From: Pagrus major
Taxonomy: Eukaryota > Chordata > Actinopteri > Spariformes > Sparidae
Length of the DNA stretch: 64,000 nucleotides
Direction: 5' to 3'
Assembly: GCF_040436345.1 (NCBI RefSeq)
Contig: NC_133230.1
Span: 5,105,297 to 5,169,296 of the forward strand
Made by a program: the position numbers and the translations under genes. This document shows, one piece after another, positions 42,300-53,700 of the stretch. The notes below the pieces were generated by a model, which did not search any database, was not told the origin of the DNA, and saw only the letters and a list, made by a program, of their open reading frames with translations. Every line of letters begins with the position of its first letter. Position 1 is the first letter of the stretch.

Positions 42300-42660
42300 A
42301 CAGTGGTGGAAAGAAACTAACTGCATTTACTCAAGTACTTTCCTTTTGTACAAGTACTGTAACATTTGAAGTACTTAAACTTTGCTCAAGCATTTCCATT
42401 TAATGCCACTCTACTGCAGTTACTCCACTACATTTATCAACTATGACATGTAATCCAGCTGATAAAATATGATGCGTTGTTATCGATTAAACTACCCAAC
42501 ACTATATAAAAATACACATGACATGCATCAACAGTAATATTATAATAATGTATGACAGTAAAACAGTCTAAAGGGCCATTTTACTGCATTGAGTACTTAC
42601 TTTTGTTACTTTAAATACATTTCACTAACAATACTATTGTATAATATCTTCCTCCACTGC
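42300..42660 (+). repeat. Dispersed teleost repeat ('CAGTGGTGGAAAGAAACTAA')
   Basis: The characteristic text CAGTGGTGGAAAGAAACTAA, TTTACTCAAGTACTTT, ACTCCACTACATTTATC and ATTAAACTACCCAACA marks a very common fish repeat. No ORF of its own. Confidence 0.7.
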
Positions 42661-44085
42661 TGCTTTATACCGGTAATGAAATCAACCATGTGCACTGTAC
42701 AGAAAATACAGTATATTGTGGTGAATGATAATACATGTGTTGGACTACGGTGCACAAGCAGCATAATTGGAGAAACTGGATGGACATGATCTGCTTTTTC
42801 GGGAGCTATAAGTTGGTGGAGAGCTTGATTTTTCCCACAGGAAGACTAAGATGTGACAACAGGAGCTGCTGTAACCTGACGTCTGTTGATGGTCCATTGA
42901 ACTTAAGTGGTGTTTCGACTTACATCAAGCAGGGCAGACACGCAGCTTGCATTTTGTTTAGAGTTTTCCTTCCCCTTTCGAAAGCTCATGGTTACCTGTG
43001 AAACGCTTTGATTTTAAACATTTAGACTAAAGTCATCCAGTCTGGCCTAAACGTGGAAAAATGATCCCTCAGTGAAACCAGATAAATAAACATGTGGCTT
43101 GAGTGGGTTCTGGTGGCGTTGAAATTGTTTTTCTTTGGTTTTTACTCACATGTGAAAAAGAAAAATGGCTCTCCAGCAGCAGTTTCACACTCTTTCATGA
43201 AAAAATGAAGAATAAAAAAACCCCATCAAAGATGAAAACAGTAGGAAGTCGGCACAAGACTGGTAAACATAACACCCAAGAAGTATTTTTTACAATCCAC
43301 AACTGCATAACTTCAGAAGTTTGGGTTGTTGGGATGTTTTAGAAAACCTCACCCCCTGAAGAGACAAGAGGAGAGGGGAGGGGTACGATCTTTTTTGGGA
43401 AACATATATTGGCAGTTGTTCAAACACAGCTATAGTAGTGGCTGAGGTGGTTTTCCTCCTTAAAACCCAAAATATTCACATTTTTGAGTCAAAGAGCCTT
43501 TGTGTTTTTGTTTATTTGAGATCAGTCTCCTGAATTATTGAGAACACAGCTGATTAAGTTTGTTTCTTTAAACCTAATCTGTAATTTGGGGTTCTGGAGA
43601 CCGCCCCTCTTCAGCAGCTCAAAATAAAGACATTGTTTTTTATCTTCATACCTCATGACTTTTTCTAATTTTATGAAAATTGCTCTGAAGCACAATTTTG
43701 AATTGATGACATGTTTTTAAAACTGCCTCGGAGACTCTAGCTGTCATCATCATCTTGTGAAATACAATTATACGTGTCGACAGTACTTTTTGTGCTCACA
43801 AAAACCCAAATGAGTGTCTTTGAATTTATGGTACTGGAGTTTTATATTTGTTTATGTGCGGTTTAACAGACCTCCCAAAAATAAGTAACATCACTTTGCA
43901 GAATTACATGTGTTAAACTTTTTGGTCAACATAAAGAAAAAGCAAAATCTCTCTGCCAACTTTGTGTAAAAGGGAACGGTCTACTTTTAGTTTAAATCAA
44001 ATCAAATATCTAAAAAGGGAAAACATGCCTGATTTTACTGTTGACAACAACTGATTTTATGTTGCTGATGTTATTTTCAGCCACG
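42661..44085. other. Intergenic, no gene seen
   Basis: AT-rich sequence without splice-bounded coding or clear repeats that I could name. Confidence 0.4.
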
Positions 44086-44089
44086 TTAG

Positions 44090-44500
44090 CAGCATGGCTC
44101 TAGGGATGGCGATGTCTATAGGTTGGTCCACAACTTTGCTTTAGACTGACATATCTCAACAACTATCTGATGGATTGTCACGACACTTTGTACAAACATT
44201 CATGGTCCTCAGAGGTTGAATCCTGCCGACTCCAGTGATTCTTTGACTTGTCTTCTGGCGCCACCATCAGGTCAAAGCTTTGACTTATTCTGTGAAATAT
44301 CTACACATCTAGCCTACATGATGGAACGGCACCAAATTAAACAGACACCAGGTTGGTCATGGTTCCCAGATGATGTATCCTGATGATTCTCTGACCTTTC
44401 AGCAAAACTAGTGGCTTTTTAGCATTGCCATTGTGAGCATGTTAGCATGCTGATGTCAGCTTTTGCTGTGACCTACATCAAAGTCTGCTCAGAGGGGTAG
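44090..44500 (+). repeat. Dispersed teleost repeat ('GATGGATTGTCACGACACTTTGTAC')
   Basis: The text ATCTCAACAACTATCTGATG, ACATTCATGGTCCTCAGAGG, GGCGCCACCATCAGGTCAAA and GTGAGCATGTTAGCATGCTG belongs to a well-known abundant fish repeat. Degenerate and non-coding. Confidence 0.7.
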
Positions 44501-44674
44501 TACTACTGCACATGTGGAAAAAGGTGTATGAATCCTGTTGTGGCACCAGAGGGAGCTGCACAGGATCGAATTAAAGAAAACTGCATATGGAGCCAGAGTG
44601 TCACTTTCTAGTGATCAGCACCTCATTAAAGCCCTTGATGTGCATTGCTTATCTAGGATATTTGTGCAAAATGT

Positions 44675-45960
44675 GTCATAACATGTTCACATTACATGTT
44701 TATTACCTGATCTTCATACTGGCAGGTGAAGGGGAAGGTGGTGGAAACCGGTGACTGTAGTTCAAGTCTGCAAATAGCAGCAAAATTCAAATTCAAAACG
44801 TCATTGCAGACTCAGAGTCCAGATAAAATACAAGACATTACATCAGATAAATTACAAACAAACTCTTGAAGTGCTAAAACTTATGTTAGATAAAACCAGG
44901 ATGATTTTATTTTCAGACACTTTAAGGCGGCATATAAATTTATACGTAAGATTTCTTAAAACAGCTCGGAAAGTACTGACTCCTGCAGCAACAGACATTT
45001 GTGAGGACCCAAGTGCAAGACACTCTGGAGGCAGGCAGGACTAAGAACAAAAAGGGAGCTTTAATAAGCAGCCGAAATCCAAAAAAATCATCAAAAACCA
45101 AATGCAAAATGCCAAAAATACAAAGTAATAGCACACAAGCTAAAACTAAGTACCAGCAAAGAGCAAAGTACAAATCATTAAAGACGAGAGCAAACAGAAA
45201 TGCAAAGCCAGGAACAAAAAAACATTAAACACACCACAGGGAGACACTGGGAGGCTCAGGAAATAGCTCAGGAAATAACACAGGTGTGTAACACAGGTGA
45301 GTAACAGGTGAAACACAGGGTGAACTGACAAAGACATCAGGAGCACACAAACTATATACACACAAGGGCTGATTACTAACAAGACACAGGTGGACACAGA
45401 AGAAAGGCGGCAGATTCACACAAAGGGAGGAAATGAAAAGCAACACACGACACATGAGGGCAAAGCTTCAAAATAAAACAGGAAAACACAGAAACCCAAA
45501 CTGAAACATGACATCAGTATAAGCTACTTGAAGTCTCTGTACGCTTGATTTTCTGTTGTTTGACCACAAGTGTGCAGCGACATTTTCTCTCCATATGAGA
45601 GCATGTTTGCTTGTGCATACATCTTCTGGCATTGCCTATAAATATCGTCATCATCTGTTAATAAAATATCCAAGATATTAAACCTTATCAGCGACCTCAA
45701 GATTGTTATCAGGCAGTTTGAATAGAAGCTCTACCACAGGGTTTCAACATTTGTAAGCGTGACACAGCTGGATATTTTTTAGGGGGCCGTTGGGACAATT
45801 TCAAGCCGCGTTTGTGTCGACAAAACAGGTATTTTAAGCCAAACCATGATGTTTTCCTAACCCTTACCAGGTGGGGTTTGTGCCGAAACCTAACTAGAGG
45901 ATTAGCACAAATCTCTGACTGAATGTTAGTTGCATTGTGGGTAACATAGGCACCAGATAT
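44675..45960 (+). mobile_element. Nested repeat: core family interrupted by a second element
   Basis: 44675-44765 matches the beginning of the 18880-19400 repeat (TTCACATTACATGTTTATTACCTG), and 45735-45960 matches its middle (GTTTCAACATTTGTAAG, AGGTATTTTAAGCC, CCTAAC). The ~950 bp between them has a different, A-rich composition. It includes TGTGAGGACCCAAGTGCAAGA, GGAGCTTTAATAAGCAGC and many ACACAGGTG words, typical of another fish non-autonomous element. This reads as an insertion of one element into another. Confidence 0.55.
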
Positions 45961-46399
45961 TGACAAGGACGAAGAACGCCAGGAATAAAAATGATGTTTC
46001 TGCAGAATCTATTTTGAATCTATACATCCTTATAATGAGGACGTACAGCCACTGTCAACAATTAAAAGGGTAACATGATCTCACAGAGTCCAACCAAACA
46101 TACAATCCCATGTTCTTCTCTTAGGACAATGTGAGGCAACATTTGGGAGCCATTTCCAGCTAAAGATTACAACCCTGCCTTTCCATTAGACCCAAAACTC
46201 TCACAGGGGATGACTCTGGATGATTACCCTGGCATTACATGTACAGTATGCACAGTGGGAGCGCGTTGTGGGAATAAAACGACATATAGGATGTGCTTAT
46301 GGGGGCCTTACAACAAACGAGCACGTTGATTAACTGTTATTTTTACAGTCTGAAATTACAGAGTGCGCGTAAAGCTCCTCCATGTCCGTCAGGAGGGGC

Positions 46400-46740
46400 T
46401 GTAATTGGACTGGATGAGCTGCTGGTTAAAAAGCGCGCTGATGACGCCGCGGAGGAGGTTTAACCAACAGGACTTTCTCCTCTGCTGCTGCTCGGTTTCC
46501 TGTCAGAGAGGGAGGGAAAGAGAGGGAGAGAGAGACAAAGGTTCCCAGCCTGATAGCCCTCCTCATATATCCAGGACACCGCAGCTCTTTTCAGACGCAT
46601 CTTCAAGTCAAAGCTCCGGAGAGACACCAGCTGTCCGTCAGTCAGTCAGTCAGTCCCGCTGCGCCCTGAACGGTCCTTCCGCAAGGATCCACCGGCGGTG
46701 AAAGGACTCCAAGAAAACGCATTTCAAACCACTGAGCAGG
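46400..46740 (+). promoter_or_regulatory. papln: PAPLN promoter and non-coding first exon
   Basis: There is an inverted CCAAT word (ATTGG) at 46404-46408, a TATA-like GTTAAAAAG at 46425, and GATGACGCC (CRE-like) at 46440-46447. An untranslated exon then ends at 46740 with a GTGAGT donor at 46741. The next acceptor in line is at 50701-50710, which carries the start codon. The linkage is inferred from splice words. Confidence 0.55.
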
Positions 46741-47504
46741 GTGAGTAGCCTCATCTTCTCACCTTAAGGACAGTGGAGGTTTCTTGAAAGATTGTGACAA
46801 TAAGGAAAATTATATGTTGTCGCACTTGTGTGGAAGAATTGGCTGCTCAGAGAGAAAGGAAATCATTTTGGCTAAGAAGAAGAGACGGAAAAAAAAGGTT
46901 TAAGTCTGGGAGAAGTGATATTTAGTTTTAGTTTGTTTTATAGATTGAATAAATCATAGTTCACATTCATGTTTCTTTTAGGAGAAATAAGAAAAACAAT
47001 GTTGTAAAGAGAGGAGCTAGACTAACCTGATTTGTGCGTAATAGAATATTCTAGAAATATTCTGGAGGTAAAGGAGTTCAGATAGACCTGTAAGTTTAAT
47101 AAAGTCATAAAAAAACACATGTGAGGCCTAAAGAATCACTTAAAGGGGAGAAAAACAAATAAAACATTCAACTATGACTTAATATTTATAGAAATATTTG
47201 TAGTTTGTTCCTCAAGATCCATTGATGCTTTCCTAGACTGACCAGGTGCCCGGTGCCAACATGTCATGATTCACACACACAGTGTGCACAGAGCACAAGA
47301 CACCGCTTGCCCTCCTGGCTGTTGAATAATAGTTAATTGTTGGGATTAAAGAGTGTGTAGCCTGAGGCTAAAGGCTTCATTAGCTGGTATAACAAGTGAG
47401 TGACGCAGGAATCTTATAAAGGTTAGTTTCAATAACTCAGATTGTACTCAGAGTTTAAAGGAATATTATGTTTACTGAGAGGATAATCAATCAGATTAGC
47501 TGAT

Positions 47505-47900
47505 TAATCTTAAAGGAAAAGTTCACCCTGACAGGAAAACTCTGTCGTTGTCTACTCACCGTCATGCCCACAGAAAGTCAGGTGAAGTTTTGTAGTCGAC
47601 AAAACATTTCTGGAGCTTCACAGCGAAACAGTGTTGCAGTATTCTCCTAAACAACTGAATTAGATGGGGACTTGTTTCAAAATGTTTTAAAAAAAAGGCT
47701 CCATACAGCTCGCTCAGTGTAATCCAAGTCTCTGGAAGACAAGAGAGGCCGCGTTTATTTGAAAAGACATTATTTACACCCTCGATGCACGGTGGAGACG
47801 GCGTGTGCGCTAAAGCTAAAATGCTGCAACGCTGTGAAGCTCCAGAAACGAAACTTCACAACTTCCTACTTTCCATCAGGATGAGCAGCATGTCATAGCA
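47505..47900 (+). repeat. Dispersed teleost repeat ('AAAGGAAAAGTTCACCCTGA')
   Basis: The text AGTTCACCCTGACAGG, TTGTCTACTCACCGTCATGC, TGGAGCTTCACAGCGAAACA and GTGTAATCCAAGTCTCTGGA belongs to an abundant fish non-autonomous DNA element. No ORF. Confidence 0.7.
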
Positions 47901-48119
47901 GATTATATATTTAAGTCATTTTCTAGCCACGTTTTCTGGTTACAGCTGATCGGGTTTTATTGCTCAGCATGACTTTCTTTCACATAGTCTCGAAGTATGC
48001 GTTGACTTAAACAAGAAGTTTTCAGGCTGCTGTGTTGCTGAGGAACTGTTTCTTGGTAAAAGACACTGATTTGAATCTTACTTTTTGTTTATTAAGCATA
48101 CATTTAAGGTCAATAAACA

Positions 48120-48465
48120 ATCTGGCTACAATTCAACAGAAATAATCAGCCAATTTATGGATTTGTTGATGGATATAAGATTGATTTACGACAACAATGA
48201 CACTCAATCTATCATTTAAAGTATTTATCAAGCAGAAATGTCAAACATTCACAAGGACCAGTTCCTCAAATGTAAGGATTTGCTACCTTTCTCTGTTTCA
48301 TCTCATTATAAGTTGAATATCTTTGGGGTTTTGGACCATTGGTTGGTCAAAACAAGGAGTTTGAAGATGTCACTTTGGGTTCTGGAAACTTGTGATGGTA
48401 TTTCTTTAATTGATTAATGGAAAAAACAGCCAACAGATTAATTGGTAATGAAAATAATCATTGGG
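48120..48465 (+). repeat. Dispersed teleost repeat (ATTAATCG-type)
   Basis: Shared blocks: CAGTTCCTCAAATGTAAGGA, ATCTTTGGGGTTTTGGACCA, GAAACTTGTGATGGTATTTC and GAAAATAATCATTGGGGCAG. Confidence 0.7.
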
Positions 48466-49314
48466 GCAGCCCGAGGCTTACATGGGGGATTCCTTCGTCT
48501 ATCTGTCCAGAGTTATTGAGATGTAAATGAGCGCCGCTGGCCCAGACAGAAGCGAACCGTCCCAGATTGTCACCACCCAGGGAAGCTGCTGAATTCGGGG
48601 CTTTTGGCGTGTTTGTGTTTGTGTTTGTGTTAAAGACACAGATCAGACATGCTGACGGCCTGTCTCCTCTCCTCTGTGACACAATCGTCCCTCTGACTTC
48701 TTCGCTGTCGGGTGTTCGCGGCTGCAGGGTAACTTCCCTCACTGCCGGGGTGTTTGGTCGTCATGGCAGACGGGGGTCAGAGGTGGTTTGGCAGCTCCAG
48801 ACGACCCCCTTCTCTCTCTCTCAGGGGGGCAAGAAACCCTCCATTTGCCCTGGAAAAAACAAACAAACACTCTCTCCTCGTGCAACAAAGGCTACATTTT
48901 TAGCTCAGTTAAGCAATTAAGCGATGGGGTAGAAGAGGGAGATGATAAGTGTTGGTCCCTCAAGAGGTGTGGTTTTTAAAAAGTACTGTTTAAGATACTG
49001 TTTTAGCATGTTACAGGCTGTAATATATGTGATTGTGTTTGCTTTTTTTGGAGTGTAAAATCCACATAATTTCACGTTGTCTGTTTGAGGGCTGCAACTA
49101 ATTAACCAATTCTTCTCTTTTTCCTTTTTTCTTTCATTTTTTTAAATAAGGACGGGTAGCATGGCGTCATTGTATGATTTAGACACACCAGACCTGAGAA
49201 TTTGATCTGTAAACAGCTAAAAGACTTGTAGTAACGCAACAGTTATCATATTTTTCATTTAATCTGGCAGTTGTTTTCTCTATTAATCAATTACTTACAT
49301 ACTTTCCTTAGAAT

Positions 49315-49500
49315 GAGCCTTTAATATCTACAGAGGGAACAGCTCCTCTCCGCCATGTTGCACTGCCATGTTTCTACAGTAGCCTAGAAAGGACATTTTG
49401 TATGTTTTTTTTTGCGGGAGGTAGGCGAGGGGTATTCAGTTGGTTGCAGTCCGCAGCCTCACTGCTAGATGCCACTAAATCCTACACACTGGACCTTTAA
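49315..49500 (+). repeat. Dispersed teleost repeat ('CCGCCATGTTGCACTGCCATG')
   Basis: CGCCATGTTGCACTGCCATG, TTTCTACAGTAGCC, GGGGTATTCAGTTGGTTGCA and CTAGATGCCACTAAATCCTA mark a common fish element that ends near CACTGGACCTTTAAAATG. Confidence 0.7.
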
Positions 49501-49864
49501 AATGTCCAGGGAATGTTTTGGATTTGGAAAAAAATAGCTGAGAGAAGTAAAAAAAGATGATTTACTCTTCTGTTAACTGTAGGGTTGCAACTCTGTGTTA
49601 TTCCTGGTTGGTTGGTAGAATAAGAATAAGAAAAATGTCTTTAACAATGCGAGATAGGGCACTTTTTGTTGTTATTTGACATTTTTGTCAATAATGCATG
49701 GATCTTGGTGTAAAAATCAGGCATATTTAGGTGTCTGGTATCGATGAATGATTACAATTTGAAGCAGATCCTAGAACCTAGAAGATTTGGAGCGATACAG
49801 GGCTATCAATTTTGATACTGGGTTAGTTTTGATTGAATTAAAGGGAACTGTTGGGCCTCGGTGG

Positions 49865-50170
49865 AGGTATTTACTCTCCTGAGGGCAATTAATCTGCTGA
49901 CTATTTTCAGGATTAATTGAATAATTAACCACAGGTGGCCCAAAGTGACGTCTTCAAGCTGCACCTTTTGCCCAATCAGCAGCCCAAAACCCAAAGACTC
50001 TTCATTTACTGTCATAAATGACGAAGAAAAGCAGCAAGTCGACAAATTTAAGAAGCTGTAACCAGCAAATGTTTCACTTTTTCTGAGAGGATTAATTAAT
50101 TATCAAATAAATTGGCAATTAACTCACTTTTGATTGACTAACTGATTAATTGACTAACCGTTGTAGCTTT
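49865..50170 (-). repeat. Dispersed teleost repeat (ATTAATCG-type), reverse copy
   Basis: The reverse complement carries the same blocks (TCATTTACTGTCATAAATGAC and AAACCCAAAGACTC inverted). It ends at ACTAACCGTTGTAGCT. Confidence 0.7.
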
Positions 50171-50716
50171 AGTAAACTCATCAGTGTGTGGCTGTTCAGT
50201 CTAACCAGAGCTCAGACTGAACATCTCCAACATACAAGGTTTAATCAGCCAGAAACATTACAGATGCGGATCCAGCTGTTGATCGTCTGTTTGTGGCCAC
50301 AAACCAAACCACAGAACATGCTGTTGCATTTGTCTGACGAGCTGTTTAAAGATTTAAAAAGAAAACCATTGCTACATACACATGATTTATCACTGATTTA
50401 TATTCTTGGCAACATTTGTAAGAAACGCTGCAGGGCAATGAAACCGTTGTGTACAGACTGTCAGCCAGAACCGAGGCTTTGTTTTTTTTTTATGGTGTTT
50501 ACTGTTGTTGGATCAGATATGAAGAGGTCTTTACTCTGAAATCTCTTCAGTCCTGCTGTATATTTTGGCCCGTGTCTCTCATCAATTACAGTTTCCGCTC
50601 TTGTTATTCTGGCTTATTTCCGGAAAACTTGCTCAATGTGTAATAGCCTCTATTAGTCACAGTGACTAACCATGGATGTCTGGTTTTTTGTTTTTTTTTC
50701 TCTCTTCCAGGGAACA

Positions 50717-53700
50717 ATGAAGATGCTGCTGCCTCTGGTAATCCTACAGCTGCTCTTGGCACCAGCGCTCACGGTAAACTCCCACTCAAACGACCGAACA
50801 ACTGATTAACTGTTTGATAACTGATAAAATCGTGGAAAAATGCCAAAAAATTGCACTGGAGCTTTGAATGGAGTGTGCTTTTTAATTATGTGGACTACTT
50901 TCATGGTTTCTCGTCCATTTTAGTTTAAAAATGAGTCTCAAAGTTCGTTCTTGACCTTTAGAACAGCTGCTGTTTCCGAGGCCAAGAATGAATTTGAAAC
51001 TCAGTGAGATTTGGCAAAGAAAACACGAGTTAATATTGTGTTTTTTACACTGTGATGTCTTATATAAACTGCTGTCTTGTGTCCAGGTGCCCGGTGTGGA
51101 TCACTGGGACACGTGGGGTCCGTATGGAGAATGCAGCCGCAGCTGTGGCAGCGGCGTGACCATGAGAACCAGGCGCTGCATCACCCACAGGTACGTCTCT
51201 TCCTGCCGATATCCATCTATTTTTTAATGCACCTACATGCTCATAAACATGCCTGTGCACATGGACTCACAGTCAGCCTCTCTTTGATAGACTCAGCTCA
51301 TTGTGAGCTCCTGAATACACACACTGTTTTTTTTTCCCCCTCCGTGAATAAAACTAATTGTGAGGTTCATGGGCACAGACTGTATCTTGATTTTAAAAGA
51401 ATGCCTTGAAGTCACGAGGACGTGGGCTTGTCTTACATCCAAAGCAGACTTGCAGGGAGGGGCCCTTTAACGTTAAAAGGACCTCTCTTAGCTGGGTGTT
51501 GCCCTTTGGCTGCTGAAGAGGATCAGATGAGGAGCGAATATTTCTATCTGCCCTTTTTTTAGGCTGAGAGGACTTCAGAAGTGGTTTTAAAAAAAAAAAA
51601 TCCTCCTGAGCTGCTCACGTGTTCTGGTTTTTAAAGTATAATTAATCAAGATATGGTTTTCTTCCCATTTTTTTATGCTTCACTTTACATCTTGACTTAA
51701 CATGGCAGAGTGAGGAGTCATGAAGTCGTGCTTGCTGTTGTTGCCAGCGTTCACTGTAAATATTCTGTTCATAGCTCGTGTTGCTGGAATCCAGCCGGCG
51801 TGTTGCCTCATGTAACACATAAAGTCATCTGTACTCGTGAAGTGGGAAGTGACGTGTGTCTTAATTCGGTTTACTGCAAAATGTTCAGATCCTTTACTTC
51901 AAAATACTCCATTACAACCTTACTTAAAGGCAGAATGAGTCAATATAGACTCAAAAATAATAATTAATGACCTGCTAGAAGTGTGTGACAGAGACCCTTC
52001 CTTCTGCTTGTATTTTTTTTTTATTTTGCTGAGTTTGGGAAGTTTCTGGTCGTCAACCTTTGGGCAGTGGGTGTGCAGCCACCAGCCAAAGACAGCGCTG
52101 GCGGGACTCAACTCAAAATCAACTTTTAAAGCTGTAATATAAGACTCCTGCATTATCCTTGAAATGTAGTGAGGTAGAAGTGTCAATAGTCAATAATGAT
52201 TAAATTTCAAAAGTCATCCATCATTCATCAGCTCTGTTTGCTTTGTTTACTGGCCATAAAGTGTTTGCAAGAACGGAGGTGTGCCTCAGTTATTGACTAA
52301 CAATTCTGGGGAATTTTGATAAAAAAGCACAAGAAAGATGCCTTCCAGGCAGAACATGTCTGTAATGAGCTGTTTCTTTAACATGTCCAAACAGTTTTTA
52401 CCTTGTGTGGTATCTTTGTTGCGTTTACGTGACGGCAAACCGTTGGAAAATGCAGTTTTGCACATTAAACATTAGCAGATTTCATGTTAGATGTTGCTCC
52501 ATACTGATGCAGGTTTCCAACATGTCCGTGCAGTCAGTGAGTCAGACAGTTTGTCAGTGAGTCTGTTTCCCCCTCTTTACCTGAATGATGAATAACAGAG
52601 TCCTGCCCTCCACTACATAGTAGGATGAACTCTAGTCATATCTTGCCTGCCAGGTTTGCCAGGATCACACCTTTAAATACTATGATTAGACAGCTGTTGA
52701 CTCATTGTGTGCTTTACAGGAACTCCCAACGTTACCCGACATCCATTTATAAAAATTTCCTGACCTTCATCCAAAGAACTCGCAGTTTAAATGGTCCGTT
52801 TTCATTTTGTGTGATCAATAATTTTGCGTGAAAACCCGTCTCCTTTCCGTCATGTATCATTTTTAAACAGAAAGCACTGTGCGATGTTTATTTTCCACCC
52901 CCAGGTGAAAAGTTGAAGGCAGGATATTGTCACTGACTGTTCGGACATGTTTTAGCCTCAGTTCTGGCGCTCTGACAGGAGTACGTCTTGTTTTTAGGCT
53001 TAAGGGCAGGTACTTTTGGAGGTGACTTAATCATGAGTTATCAGCATGGCTGGAAGGGAGGGAGGCAAAACAATCTGCTGTCTCACGGTGCACGTCGATG
53101 TTTGTGAGAGCTTAAGGCTCAACAGTGATGATGTTGAGGCTTCTCCTCTTGCTGAGAGCTCGATTTTTCTTTTTTTTTTTAAAAGGCGCAGATTAAAGAG
53201 GAATGTTACTCAACGTCTGAGCCGAAACTTGTTATTTCTGCACTTGCAGACAGTCTGAGCTGTATATTTGCATACGTGCTCTGCAGCCTCACCTAGTCAT
53301 TAACTGTTTCTGCATTAAAATAATGACCCATAAACTTTTAACGAAACCCAAGTCAGAAAAGATTCAAAAGGGGATTTTTACTGCACAGATTAAGCTAATG
53401 AAAACACATTTTTGTGGTTTTAAAGGGGCACACCCATGATTTTACACATGAATGTCAGTTTGCTTGCCAAGTAAACATGTGAATACAGTTAATAATGTCT
53501 TCTGTGGCCAGAGTTGCCAAATCTTGTGAGACAAATAAGCGATCGGGACTTCTGTAATGATGCTGTAATGACGCTTACGACCTGGAAAACATCATCCAGT
53601 AATTAAAATGTACAATGACAGAATATGTCAATGTCTATATCTAGTGTGTGTAGCAAGGCAGAAACTAAAAAGGCTGTTAGCAGACAGTGTTAATCAATGC

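Larger units (their letters stand above)
46741..50710 (+). other. papln: PAPLN intron 1, rich in repeats
   Basis: A ~4 kb intron. Contents: a MITE-like repeat at 47505-47900, ATTAATCG-type repeats at 48120-48465 and 49865-50170 (opposite orientations), and another repeat at 49315-49500. No other gene. Confidence 0.55.

Noticed and set aside
46405-46701. 98-codon frame at the start of PAPLN
   Set aside because: It falls in the promoter and untranslated first exon; the true start codon with signal peptide is at 50717. At most an upstream ORF.
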